Origin: Clostridiales bacterium
GTDB taxonomy: Bacteria; Bacillota; Clostridia; Oscillospirales; Oscillospiraceae
DNA: 64,000 bases
Assembly (NCBI GenBank): GCA_021205455.1
Contig: JAJPXL010000045.1
Coordinates: 1-64,000 of the forward strand
Direction of reading: 5' to 3'
Shown here: piece after piece, positions 37,009 to 47,183 of the stretch
How the letters are laid out: every line of letters begins with the position of its first letter
Position numbering within the stretch: the stretch's first letter is position 1
The notes under the pieces: model-generated
Told to the model about the DNA's origin: nothing
What the model saw: the letters and a program-made list of their open reading frames with translations, nothing else
Databases searched by the model: none
Made by a program: the position numbers and the translations under genes

Positions 37009-39246
37009 TTAATAGGTCAGGCCGAAGTTCAGCTCATAGTAGTTGCCCACGGCGTCGCGGTAGGCGTAGGCCTTGCCGTTCTCGTCCTTCAGCGCGTCGG
37101 GGATGTACTGGTCCTTGTCGTAGCCGGGGACATCGTTGGGGCTGACACAGACGCCGTCCTTGCCGACGGCCAGCACCGCGTCGTTCTTGGGCAGGGTGAT
37201 GGGCAGCTTGCCGGTGGGGGAGAAGCGGCCGAACATCACGTCCAGGGTGGCGGAGGGGTAGGTGTCGAACCCGGCGGTGAGGGCGTCGGCATAGCGCTCC
37301 ACGTTGCCCACCATCCAGGCCAGCGGGAAGTTGATGTTGGCGATGACCTTGCCGCTGTTTGCGTGAACTGCCGCCGCAATTTCGGGGATGCGGTTCGCGC
37401 CGGAGAGGGTGGTCTCCAGGTGGGTGGTGTCCAGGGGGCAACCCTTCTCGTCCACATCGGGGACGGTCTTACCCTCGCAGATGTCGATTTCCAGATAGCC
37501 GGGGGTGGCACTGAAATAGTTGCCAGAGGAGGGGCTGACCATCAGGATGGCGTAGTCCGCCTGGGCGGGGTCGTCGGTCAGGGTGCAGTCGCCTGCCACC
37601 ATCTCCTTCAGGGCGGCGGTGGCGGCGGTGGCGTCGCCCTTGGCGAAGGCCTCCACATAGACCTGCTTCCCTGCCAGCTTCTCCGCCGTCAGGGGCAGCA
37701 CGTCCTGGTTCTTCAGCAGGACGACGCTCTTCCGGTGGGTCAGGGCGGCTTCGTCCCAGTCGGCCTGGTTGGCCACCACCTGCACTGCGTTGGCGGGGTC
37801 GGCGTAGGGATTCTCGAACATCCCCTGCTGGAACAGCTCGGTCAGGGTGCGGGAGACGGCCCGGTTCAGGCTCTCGTCGGTCAGCACCAGGTCTTCCTTT
37901 TTAAAGCCCTCGGGCACGGGATGGGTGTCATAATAGCCGTTGGTGGCCCGGTCATAGGCCTCCCGGCCCACCTCGTTGTCGAACAGGCCGCTGATGACGT
38001 CCACGCCGGACTGGGTGACGGCGTAGCCCACCCGCTCGGGCAGGTCCAGGGCCTCTACGCCCCAGCTCATGTTGTGGACGATGCCGGTGTCGGAGTTGAT
38101 GTAGCCGTCGAAGCCCATCTGCCCCCGAAGCACCTTGTCAATGAACACCTTATTGTAGGCGAAGCCGTAGGGGTTCAGCTCGATGGGGTCGCCGTTCATG
38201 TCGGTCTGAGGGGCGCTCTTGGCGGCGGCGGGCTTGGAGTAGTAGGGCATGATGGAGGCGGCGTGGTACTTCACGGCGGGCTGGAAGGTGGGGATGTGGT
38301 ACTTCTGGAGGGAGCCCTCCGTGGCGTAGACGTTCCACTGGCCTGCGGCGTAGTGGGGGTCGAAGCCGTTTTCACGGGCGCCGCCGCCGGGGAAGTGCTT
38401 CACCGTCATGGAGACGCCGTCGGGGGTGACGCCGTCCTCGCTGCCCTGGATGCCGGGGATGAGCCGCTCAAAGATGGCGGTGATCAGCTCTGGGTCCTCG
38501 CCGAAGGTGCCGAAGGTGCGCTGCCAGCGGGGGTCGGACACCACGTCGGCCATGTACATATAGCCCTTTTTCAGACCGCAGGCGTTCCACTCACGCCGGA
38601 CGCAGTCGGCAAACTTGTCGATGATGTCCAGGCTGTCGCCCTTGACGGCGGCGGCGATGCCCAAGGTGCCGGGCCAGGTGGCAAAGACGCCGGAGGCGTC
38701 GTTCATGCCAAAGACCACCTCGCCGTTTTCATTCCGGGAGTTGGAGGCCACGCTGACGGGGACAAAGTGGTCGCACTGCTCCGCCACGGCGTGGAGCTGG
38801 TTCAGCCAGTCCGCCATGTCGTCCGGCGTGGCGTTGGCCCGCAGGATCAGGTGGCGGGAGAACCAGTCTTTGATCAGCGTGGTGGTGCCGGGCAGGTGCT
38901 GCTCCCCGAAGATGGTCTTGCCGTTCATCTCTGCGTCGTCCAGCAGGCCGGATTCGTCGGTGACGAACTGGTGGTCAGGCACCGGACAGGGGTACTTGGG
39001 CCCCATGCGCCAGTCCGAGATGAACAGCTGGGCGATCTTCTCGTCCACCGTCAGGGTCTGGACGTAGGCCGCGGCCCGCTCCGCCGGGGACAGCCGCCAG
39101 TCGTTCACCGGCGTGACCTGGCCGGAGCCGTCGATATCCTTAAAGTACAGCCCGTCCTGCTCGATAACGTCCCGGGAGACAGTGCCGATGGTGGGGCCGT
39201 TGGGGTTCTGGTAGCGTTTGACCTGGTCGCTTGCTTTTTGGCTCAT
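37009..39246 (-). CDS. Glycoside hydrolase family 3 (canonical domain order)
   Basis: TVKHFPGGGARENGFD, GFDGYINSDTGI, HRKSVVLLKNQDVLPL. Confidence 0.85.
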   Translation of the reverse strand: MSQKASDQVKRYQNPNGPTIGTVSRDVIEQDGLYFKDIDGSGQVTPVNDWRLSPAERAAAYVQTLTVDEKIAQLFISDWRMGPKYPCPVPDHQFVTDESGLLDDAEMNGKTIFGEQHLPGTTTLIKDWFSRHLILRANATPDDMADWLNQLHAVAEQCDHFVPVSVASNSRNENGEVVFGMNDASGVFATWPGTLGIAAAVKGDSLDIIDKFADCVRREWNACGLKKGYMYMADVVSDPRWQRTFGTFGEDPELITAIFERLIPGIQGSEDGVTPDGVSMTVKHFPGGGARENGFDPHYAAGQWNVYATEGSLQKYHIPTFQPAVKYHAASIMPYYSKPAAAKSAPQTDMNGDPIELNPYGFAYNKVFIDKVLRGQMGFDGYINSDTGIVHNMSWGVEALDLPERVGYAVTQSGVDVISGLFDNEVGREAYDRATNGYYDTHPVPEGFKKEDLVLTDESLNRAVSRTLTELFQQGMFENPYADPANAVQVVANQADWDEAALTHRKSVVLLKNQDVLPLTAEKLAGKQVYVEAFAKGDATAATAALKEMVAGDCTLTDDPAQADYAILMVSPSSGNYFSATPGYLEIDICEGKTVPDVDEKGCPLDTTHLETTLSGANRIPEIAAAVHANSGKVIANINFPLAWMVGNVERYADALTAGFDTYPSATLDVMFGRFSPTGKLPITLPKNDAVLAVGKDGVCVSPNDVPGYDKDQYIPDALKDENGKAYAYRDAVGNYYELNFGLTY

Positions 39247-39621
39247 AGTACAGTCCTCCTTGCTGGCCGGGGTGCCGTTCCGGCCTCGTTGATTGGTATG
39301 GCAGGTTTCCTAAAATCGGAAGTTCATATTAAAACCTATTTTATATTCTACCACAATCAGCATGGATACGCCATGATTTTCTTGCCAGGTTTTAGCACTT
39401 TTTACTGATAATTCCCCTGGAATCCCGCCCGGACGGGCGGCGGAGCGCAGACGGCGTTCCCGCCGGTTTCCCGTTCCACTGGTGCGCCGAATGCGAAAGA
39501 AAACCGACCGAATACGCGATGTGTGATTGACTTTAACGTAAGATGGTGCTATATTTGCCGTTGAGCGGGACAGGTGCGCACCGTCTGCGGGAAAATTTTG
39601 AAGTATCAAGGAGGAAACAAT

Positions 39622-42519
39622 ATGCTAACGATTAATATGTCTGATGTCATTGACGTAGCAAAGTCGGCTTCCGGCTATCTGATTGCGCTTGGCATCATAC
39701 TCGTGCTCGGCATCGTTGCCATGATTCTGTGCAGGAAATGGGACAAGGCCAAAAAGTTCATGGTCCGTGCCCAGTCCGGCGCGATTATGATTCTGGCGCT
39801 GGTGCTCATTATCAACCTGATTTGCGTTGGCCCCATGTCTTCGCTTCTGGCGCTGGTCTCCGGGGAAGGAACCATCAGCGACGAATCCGTAGAGGAAGCC
39901 AGTGCATTGTGCGTTGATTTGGCGGAAGAGGGCATCGTTCTGGAGCAGAATGATGACGACCTGCTGCCGCTCAGCAGCGGCTCCAACCTGAACGTGTTCG
40001 GCTGGGCCTCCATTGACCCGGTTTACGGCGGCACCGGCTCCGGCGCACTGTCTGATGCAATGGAGAAGGTCACCCTGCTGGAGGGCCTGGAGAGTGCCGG
40101 ACTGAACCTGAACACCGAACTCAGCGATTTTTACAGCAGCTACTGTGCAGAGCGGCCGGAGCTGGGCTATGGCGACCATTACTGGACGCTGCCGGAGCCT
40201 CCCGCAGATACTTATACGGATGAGATGATTGAAAACGCCAAGGAGTTCTCCGACACGGCGATGATCGTCATCTCCCGAATCGGCGGCGAGTTTGCCGACC
40301 TGCCCACCGATATGGCGGTCACCAGAGAGGACGGCTCCCTGGAGCATTACGAGGACAACTCTGACGAGTATCTGGACTTCCCGGACGGGACCCATTACCT
40401 GTCCCTGAGCCAGACGGAAAAGGACATGATCGAGCTGGTCTGCGCCAACTTCGACAATGTCATCCTGGTCTACAACAGCGCGAACACGCTGGAGCTGGGC
40501 TTTGTGGACGATTATGAGCAGATCAAGAGCGTAATCTGGTGCCCCGGCCCCGGCCAGACCGGCTTCACCGCTCTGGGCGAAATCGTGACCGGCGCTGTGA
40601 ACCCCTCCGGCAAGGCCACCGATACCTTCGTCTATGACCTGACGGCAACCCCTTATTTCAACAACATTGGCGAGTTCGCTTACACGAATGCAGACGAATT
40701 TAGCTATGAAGCCACGGGCACGTTTACCTATGGCACCACCGTCCCCCACTTTGTAGACTATGTGGAGAGCATTTATGTGGGCTATAAGTTCTACGAGACC
40801 GCCGATGAGGAGAACCTGATCGACTACGATTCCACTGTGCAGTATCCCTTCGGCCACGGCCTGAGCTACACCACCTTCGAGCAGACGATGACCGACCTGG
40901 AGGTAGCTGCCGACGGCACCATCAGCTTTGACGTTACCGTGACCAATACCGGCACCGTTGCGGGCAAGGATGTCATCGAAGTGTACTACACGCCTCCCTA
41001 TTACAATGGCGGCATTGAGAAGGCCACCGCCAACCTGGTGACCTTCGCCAAGACCGACACTCTGGAGCCTGGGGCCTCCGAGACGGTTTCCCTCAGCTTC
41101 AACGCGGAGGACATGGCCTCCTATGACACCTACGGCGCTGGCTGCTATGTGCTGGAGGCCGGGGAGTACACCATCTCCATCAACTCCGACTCCCACACCG
41201 TTCTGGACTCCTTCACCTACGCTGTGGACGAGACCATCACCTATGATGTGAACAACCCCCGCAGCACCGATGAGGTGGCCGCCGTCAATCAGTTCGACTT
41301 CGCCGAGGGCGACGTGACCTACCTCTCCCGTGCAGACGGCTTCGCCAACTACGCCGAGGCCACCGCAGCCCCCGCCAGCACCGAGCTTGGCGAGGAGTAT
41401 GTGGAGACCTTTATCAACAACTCCAACGCCTATGAGTATGTGGCATCGCTGGCCACCGGCGACGAGGAAATGCCCACCACCGGCGCAAGCAACGGCGTCA
41501 CCCTGTCCGACCTCCGTGGGCTGGACTATGACGACCCCCTGTGGGACGAGCTGCTGGATGAGATGACCGTCTCCGACATGAACAGCCTGATTTCCCTGGG
41601 CGGCTACCAGACGACCTCTGTTTCCTCCATCGGCAAGGTGCAGACCATCGACTGCGACGGCCCCGCCTCCATCAACAACAACTTCACCAGCGTTGGCTCC
41701 GTGGGCTTCCCCTCCGCAATCGTGATTGCCAACAGCTGGAACGCCGACCTGGCCCTGGCCTTTGGCGAGAGCATCGGCAAGATGGCGGATGAGATGGACG
41801 TCTCCGGTTGGTACGCCCCCGCCATGAACATCCACCGCTCCGCCTTCGCAGGCCGGAACTTTGAGTATTACTCCGAGGACGGTGTGCTGTCCGGTGTGAT
41901 GGCTGCCAACGCTGTCATCGGCGCGGAGGAGTACGGCGTGTATGGCTACATCAAACACTTTGCTCTGAACGATCAGGAAACGGCCCGCGCCCAGATGCTT
42001 TGTACATGGGCCGACGAACAGTCCATCCGTGAAATCTACCTGAAGCCCTTTGAGATTGCCGTGAAGGACGGCGGTGCAAAGGCTGTTATGACCGCCATGA
42101 ACTATGTCGGTGTGCAGTGGGCCAGCGGCTGCTATGAACTCTGCACCACCGTACTGCGGGATGAATGGGGCTTTGTAGGCTTCGTAGAGACGGACTATTT
42201 CCGGGACAGAGGCTATATGAATGCCGACCAGTGCATTGCGGCGGGCACTGACCTGATGCTGGCCCCCATGGACGTGGTGACCAATAATATCAATGACCAG
42301 ACCTCCGCATACAGCCTCCAGAATATGCGCACCGCCTGCCACAACATCCTGTATGTCACGGTGAACAGCCGGGCCTACGCCGAGGAAAACCTGGATGAAG
42401 GCATGGCCGGCTGGCAGATCGCCCTGATTGCCGTTGACGTCATTGTGGGTGTGATCGTGCTGGGTTGCGAGGTGCTCATCTTCAAGGGCTACAAGAAGCG
42501 CAAGACAAACGCGAAGTAA
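39622..42519 (+). CDS. Membrane-anchored GH3 with permuted domain order
   Basis: N-terminal TM; GH3_C-like EEGIVLEQNDDDLLPLSSGSNLNVFG and fibronectin-like FGHGLSYTTFEQ first; GH3 barrel GYIKHFALNDQETAR...GFVGFVETDYF at the C-terminal half; C-terminal TM. Confidence 0.85.
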   Translation: MLTINMSDVIDVAKSASGYLIALGIILVLGIVAMILCRKWDKAKKFMVRAQSGAIMILALVLIINLICVGPMSSLLALVSGEGTISDESVEEASALCVDLAEEGIVLEQNDDDLLPLSSGSNLNVFGWASIDPVYGGTGSGALSDAMEKVTLLEGLESAGLNLNTELSDFYSSYCAERPELGYGDHYWTLPEPPADTYTDEMIENAKEFSDTAMIVISRIGGEFADLPTDMAVTREDGSLEHYEDNSDEYLDFPDGTHYLSLSQTEKDMIELVCANFDNVILVYNSANTLELGFVDDYEQIKSVIWCPGPGQTGFTALGEIVTGAVNPSGKATDTFVYDLTATPYFNNIGEFAYTNADEFSYEATGTFTYGTTVPHFVDYVESIYVGYKFYETADEENLIDYDSTVQYPFGHGLSYTTFEQTMTDLEVAADGTISFDVTVTNTGTVAGKDVIEVYYTPPYYNGGIEKATANLVTFAKTDTLEPGASETVSLSFNAEDMASYDTYGAGCYVLEAGEYTISINSDSHTVLDSFTYAVDETITYDVNNPRSTDEVAAVNQFDFAEGDVTYLSRADGFANYAEATAAPASTELGEEYVETFINNSNAYEYVASLATGDEEMPTTGASNGVTLSDLRGLDYDDPLWDELLDEMTVSDMNSLISLGGYQTTSVSSIGKVQTIDCDGPASINNNFTSVGSVGFPSAIVIANSWNADLALAFGESIGKMADEMDVSGWYAPAMNIHRSAFAGRNFEYYSEDGVLSGVMAANAVIGAEEYGVYGYIKHFALNDQETARAQMLCTWADEQSIREIYLKPFEIAVKDGGAKAVMTAMNYVGVQWASGCYELCTTVLRDEWGFVGFVETDYFRDRGYMNADQCIAAGTDLMLAPMDVVTNNINDQTSAYSLQNMRTACHNILYVTVNSRAYAEENLDEGMAGWQIALIAVDVIVGVIVLGCEVLIFKGYKKRKTNAK

Positions 42520-42652
42520 CGGACGGAATTCCTCCTTTCCGTCGATTCCCAACCGGGCAGGGCGGCGGCTTCCAGCTGTCCTGCCTCTCCAGACGCGCAC
42601 ACCAGCCAGCGGATGCTTCCCAATTTCCTCTGACTGACACGGGTATTGCGCG

Positions 42653-42689
42653 GAAAGGCATTCACATTTTGTGGATGCCTTTCATTTTT
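42653..42689 (+). terminator. Terminator after GH3
   Basis: GAAAGGCATTCACA-TTT-TGTGGATGCCTTTC + ATTTTTC. Confidence 0.7.
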
Positions 42690-42753
42690 CTCTTTCCGAA
42701 ATCAACGTTTCATGTTATACTAGATAAAATCGGAAGTGAAGGGGTGAGCGGTT

Positions 42754-43467
42754 ATGCATACGGCGATTGTGGAGGACGAGCGGTTAGAGGCGGAACGGTT
42801 GAAGCAATACTGCGCCGACTATGAGGCGGCAACCCGGTGGCAGATTGCGGTTGATTGCTTTTCCGACCCGGTGGCCTTCCTGGAGCAGTACAGCCCCACC
42901 TTTGACCTGGTGCTGCTGGACATTCAGATGCCGGGCATGAACGGGATGCGGCTGGCGGAGCGCCTCCGGGAGCTGGACAGCGATGTGCTGATCGTATTCG
43001 TCACCAACATGGCCCAGTACGCCGTCCAGGGCTACCAGGTGGCGGCGCTGGATTTTATCCTGAAACCCATCTCCTACTTTCAGTTTTCCAAGATGATGGA
43101 TCGGGTGTTCCGCTGCCTGGAGCAGCGCAGGCCCGCCAGCCTGATCGTGACCTCCAAGCGGGACACTTACCGCATCCCCGTCGGCCGCATCTGCTACATT
43201 GAGTCGCAGAATCATAAGCTGTTCTTCCACATGGAGGACAGCGTGCTGGAGGCGTGGACGGCCCTCTCCGCCGTGGAGGAGAGCCTGCCCCCGCACCTCT
43301 TCTCCCGCATCAATATGGGAACGCTGGTAAATCTGGGGAAGGTCGTCGGCGTGCGGAAGGACAACGTGCAGCTCCAGTCCGGGGAGGAGCTGCCCATCGC
43401 CCGCCGCAGAAAGAAAGAGTTTTGTGCAGACCTGGCCTATTATTATGGAGAGAAGTCCTATGTTTGA
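42754..43467 (+). CDS. LytTR-family response regulator
   Basis: Receiver DLVLLDIQMPGMNGMRLAE; LytTR region TSKRDTYRIPVGRICYIESQNHKLFFHM. Confidence 0.92.
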   Translation: MHTAIVEDERLEAERLKQYCADYEAATRWQIAVDCFSDPVAFLEQYSPTFDLVLLDIQMPGMNGMRLAERLRELDSDVLIVFVTNMAQYAVQGYQVAALDFILKPISYFQFSKMMDRVFRCLEQRRPASLIVTSKRDTYRIPVGRICYIESQNHKLFFHMEDSVLEAWTALSAVEESLPPHLFSRINMGTLVNLGKVVGVRKDNVQLQSGEELPIARRRKKEFCADLAYYYGEKSYV

Positions 43468-44812
43468 CCTGATGACATTATTTTCTTCCTATAAGATTCA
43501 GTTCGCGCTGGAGCTGATGGCGGCGCTGGCCATCGTCACCGGTTCCCTGAAGCGGCGGAGCCACTTCGGGTGGCGGGTGCTGCTGGGGGCGTTAGGCGTG
43601 CTGGCGGTGGCCGCGCTGCTGCCGGTGCTGTGGAGCAATGCGGCGTATATGTCCCTGCTGTTCCTGGTGATTTTCGTCTCCAGCCTGGTGGCCCTCCACT
43701 TCTGCTTCCAGGAGCCGGTGGAGAACCTGTTCTTCTGCGGCCTGCTGGCCTACACCGCCCAGCACCTGGCCTATCAGACCTATAACTTCCTGGTGACCAT
43801 TAGCGGGCTGAGCAGGTACGGCGATATGTATCGGGGCTCCACCCTCAGCGACGCCACCCCCCTGGCCCTGCTGCTCTACGCCGTCAGCTATGTGCTGATT
43901 TACTGGGGCATCTGGGTGCTGGTGTCCTACCTGATTTACAGCGAGGAGAATCTGGACATCGGCGGCTTCTCCGCCCGCCTGGGGCTGTCCTTCGTCATCG
44001 TGCTGGTGGACGTGGTGCTGAACGCGGTGCTGGTGTTCCATGTGGACGCCGATGCGGCGCTGCCGCTGGTGGTGGAGGCTGTGGTCTATGTGCAGAGCGT
44101 GCTGTGCTGCGCCCTGGCCATGGCGATTCAGTTCACCCTGCTGCAAAAGGAGTCCGCCGTCCACGAGGCCGCGGAGATCAAACGGCTCTGGCAGCTGGAC
44201 CGGGCCATGTACGAGCGCTTCCGGGAGAGCAACGAGATGATCAACATCAAATGCCACGACCTGAAGCACCAGATCCAGGCCCTGCGGCAGAGCGGCGGCG
44301 CCCTCAACCATGAGGCGCTGGATGAACTGGAGCGGGAGATCTCCGTCTACAGCCGCAAAATCGAGACGGGCAACCAGATCCTGGACACCATCCTGGAGGA
44401 GCAGAACGTGCAGTGCGAGCGGGAGCATATCAGCTTCATCTGCGTCGCCGCAGGCAGCGAGCTGGACTTTCTGTCCACGGAGAGCCTGTGCTCCATCTTC
44501 GGCAACGCCATCAGCAACGCCATCGAGGCGGTGAAGAAGGTGGACGACCTGGAGAAGCGGGTCATCCACCTGGACGTGTCCCGCCAGCGGGATATGATTT
44601 TCATCCACGTGGAAAACTACTGCGTGGACGCGAATCAGCTGGTGTTCAAGAACGGCCTGCCCCAGACCACCAAGGAGGACAAGGACTGCCACGGCTTCGG
44701 GATGCGCTCCATGCAGCTGATGGCGGAAAAGCTGGGGGGCGGACTGTCCGCCCATATCCAGGAGGATATGTTCCACCTCAACATTTTCCTGCCAGTGACG
44801 GAAATGTTGTGA
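43460..44812 (+). CDS. GHKL-domain sensor histidine kinase (AgrC-like)
   Basis: Six or more TM segments, INIKCHDLKHQIQALRQ, FGNAISNAIEAVKKV, GFGMRSMQLMAEKLGG. Confidence 0.9.
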   Translation: MFDLMTLFSSYKIQFALELMAALAIVTGSLKRRSHFGWRVLLGALGVLAVAALLPVLWSNAAYMSLLFLVIFVSSLVALHFCFQEPVENLFFCGLLAYTAQHLAYQTYNFLVTISGLSRYGDMYRGSTLSDATPLALLLYAVSYVLIYWGIWVLVSYLIYSEENLDIGGFSARLGLSFVIVLVDVVLNAVLVFHVDADAALPLVVEAVVYVQSVLCCALAMAIQFTLLQKESAVHEAAEIKRLWQLDRAMYERFRESNEMINIKCHDLKHQIQALRQSGGALNHEALDELEREISVYSRKIETGNQILDTILEEQNVQCEREHISFICVAAGSELDFLSTESLCSIFGNAISNAIEAVKKVDDLEKRVIHLDVSRQRDMIFIHVENYCVDANQLVFKNGLPQTTKEDKDCHGFGMRSMQLMAEKLGGGLSAHIQEDMFHLNIFLPVTEML

Positions 44813-44862
44813 AAAGGGCGAGTTTAATTCATTTGGCTGGAGGAAGTTTGGCTATTTTGCTA

Positions 44863-44892
44863 TTGACGGCGAGCAATCTGATTTGCTATGAT
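44863..44892 (+). promoter_or_regulatory. Promoter upstream of the HPr-like gene
   Basis: TTGACG - 18 bp - TATGAT. Confidence 0.6.
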
Positions 44893-44981
44893 AATCATAC
44901 TTACATTACCATGCGCTGATTTTGTTTCGGCAATGGAAGGAATGTACGTTGACTTAGGGGACCTTGGGGAGGATATTCACA

Positions 44982-45245
44982 ATGACGGTGAAAGAAGTTA
45001 CGGTTAAAAACGAAAAAGGCCTCTGTACGGAGTCCGCTTCCTATTTTATTCAGCGAGCAAATGAATATATCAGCTCCATCTGGGTGGAGCAGGATGAGCG
45101 CCGGGTGAACGCCAAGAGCCTGCTTGGGGTCCTGTATATGGGCATCATGTGCGGCGCCACCATCCGTCTGATCGCCCACGGCCCGGATGAGAAGGAAGCA
45201 ATCGAGGGCCTGGTTGAAATCCTGGAGGATCGGGCCGACGACTGA
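44982..45245 (+). CDS. HPr-family protein lacking the active-site His (Crh-like)
   Basis: GLCTESASYFIQRANEY aligns to HPr GIHARPATVLVQTASKY; VNAKSLLGVLYMGI retains the Ser46 region. Confidence 0.85.
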   Translation: MTVKEVTVKNEKGLCTESASYFIQRANEYISSIWVEQDERRVNAKSLLGVLYMGIMCGATIRLIAHGPDEKEAIEGLVEILEDRADD

Positions 45246-45280
45246 GCAGTCTGCCTGGCCTTCCGATGCGCAAACTGGAA

Positions 45281-45307
45281 AAGCACCGCGGCGCGGTGCT
45301 TTTTTTC
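45281..45307 (+). terminator. Terminator after the HPr-like gene
   Basis: AAGCACCGCG/CGCGGTGCTT followed by T-run. Confidence 0.8.
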
Positions 45308-45323
45308 TACCGGTGACAGAGCA

Positions 45324-47180
45324 ATGACAAAGGATGAACTGAAGGAAAAGGCCCACTCGCTGCCCTTACAGCCGGGGGTCTATATTATGATGGACCGCTC
45401 CGGCGAAGTGATTTATGTGGGTAAGTCCCGGGCGCTGAAGAACCGGGTCAGCCAATATTTCAACAACCTGGCCAGCCACAACAGCAAGACCCGGGCTATG
45501 GTCAGCCAAATCGACCACTTTGACTATATTCTGGCCGACAGCGAGTTCGAGGCCCTGGTGCTGGAAAACTCCCTCATCAAGCGGCACAAGCCCAAGTACA
45601 ACATCCTGTTGAAGGACGATAAGGGGTACCCCTACATCCGCCTGACGGTGAAGGACACCTACCCCCGCTTCTCCCTGGCAGGGCGGGTGGCCCAGGACGG
45701 GGCGAAGTACTTCGGCCCCTACGGCAGCCGGGGCAGCAGCTATGAAATCATCAAAACCGTCTCCGCCGCCCTCCGCCTGCCCACCTGCAAGAAGCAGTTC
45801 CCCAGGGACATCGGCAAGGAGCGGCCCTGCCTGAATCACCATATCGGCAGCTGCGACGGCTGGTGCCAGGGGGAGCCGAACCAGGAGGAGTACCAGCTCC
45901 GCATCCAGCAGGCCATCCGGCTGCTGGAGGGCAAGTTCAGCCAGGTGGAGCAGGAGCTGGAGGCGGAAATGCAGAAGGCGGCGGAGGAGCTGCGCTTTGA
46001 AAACGCGGCGGAGCTGCGGGACAGGCTCCGTGCCATCCAGCTGCTGGGCACAAAGCAAAAGGTGGTGGCCGGGGCCCGTGCGGACACCGATGTGGTGGGA
46101 TACTACCGGGGGGACGCCAAATGCGGCTTCGTGGTGCTCCACTTCCTGGAGGGCGCGCTGGCGGAGCGGGAGACCCGCCTGCTGGCCACCCCCATGGAGG
46201 AGGATGACGGGGAGATCCTCTCCGCCCTGCTGAACCAGACCTATGGGGAGCGGGGCAACCTGCCCAAGGCGATTTACCTGCCCCTGGAGCCGGTGGCCCG
46301 GGAGAGCATGGAGCAGTGGTTCTCCGAGAACGGCGGGCATAAGGTGGAACTGCTCCTCCCCAAACGGGGGGAGAAGGTGCGGCTGGTGGAGATGGCCTGC
46401 AAGAACGCCCGGGACGAGGTGGAGCGGGCCACCACGAAGGAGGAGCATCAGAACAAGCTGCTGGAGCTGTTCGGCAATCTGCTGGGGCTGGAGGATACCC
46501 CCCGCCGATTTGAGTCCTACGACATCTCCAACACCGGCAGCGCGGACATCGTGGCCTCCATGGTGGTGTTCCAGGACGGGAAGCCGCTGAAATCGGCCTA
46601 CCGCCGGTTCCGCCTCCGGGATATGGACGGGCCGGACGACTACGCTTCCCTGGACCAGGTGCTGACCCGCCGGTTCCAGCGGTATCTGGACGGGGACGAG
46701 AAGTTCGCCCCCCTCCCCGATGTGATTCTGATGGACGGCGGCCTGGGCCAGGTCCATGTGGCGGTGCAGGTGATGGAGCGGATGGGCCTTTCCGTCCCCG
46801 TGTTCGGCATGGTGAAGGACGACCGGCACCGCACCCGGGCGCTGGTGGCTCCGGACGGCCGGGAAATCGGCATCCAGCAGAACCAGAACATCTTCGCCCT
46901 GGTGGGCCGGGTGCAGGAGGAGGTTCACCGCTTCGCCATCACCTACCACCGGGAGAGCCATGCGAAAAGCACGGTGGCCTCGTCGCTGGAGACCATCCCC
47001 GGCGTGGGGGAGGCCCGGCGCAAGGCGCTGATGAAGCACTTTAAAACCATGAAGGCCATCCGGGCGGCCAGCTATGAGGAGCTGTGCCAGGTGGTGCCGA
47101 AGCCAACAGCGCTGGCAGTCTGGCAGCGGTTCCATCCGGCGGAGGACGTGACGGAGGGCGATACGACAAAGGAGGAATGA
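45324..47180 (+). CDS. uvrC: UvrABC system protein C
   Basis: GIY-YIG LPLQPGVYIMMDRSGEVIYVGKSRALKNRVSQYF; ETIPGVGEARRKALMKHF HhH. Confidence 0.96.
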   Translation: MTKDELKEKAHSLPLQPGVYIMMDRSGEVIYVGKSRALKNRVSQYFNNLASHNSKTRAMVSQIDHFDYILADSEFEALVLENSLIKRHKPKYNILLKDDKGYPYIRLTVKDTYPRFSLAGRVAQDGAKYFGPYGSRGSSYEIIKTVSAALRLPTCKKQFPRDIGKERPCLNHHIGSCDGWCQGEPNQEEYQLRIQQAIRLLEGKFSQVEQELEAEMQKAAEELRFENAAELRDRLRAIQLLGTKQKVVAGARADTDVVGYYRGDAKCGFVVLHFLEGALAERETRLLATPMEEDDGEILSALLNQTYGERGNLPKAIYLPLEPVARESMEQWFSENGGHKVELLLPKRGEKVRLVEMACKNARDEVERATTKEEHQNKLLELFGNLLGLEDTPRRFESYDISNTGSADIVASMVVFQDGKPLKSAYRRFRLRDMDGPDDYASLDQVLTRRFQRYLDGDEKFAPLPDVILMDGGLGQVHVAVQVMERMGLSVPVFGMVKDDRHRTRALVAPDGREIGIQQNQNIFALVGRVQEEVHRFAITYHRESHAKSTVASSLETIPGVGEARRKALMKHFKTMKAIRAASYEELCQVVPKPTALAVWQRFHPAEDVTEGDTTKEE

Positions 47181-47183
47181 CCC

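Noticed and set aside
39625-42600. 991-aa antisense ORF opposite the permuted GH3
   Set aside because: G/V/H/Q-rich shadow frame of a GC-rich gene; no family motif, and the opposite strand has convincing GH3 motifs.
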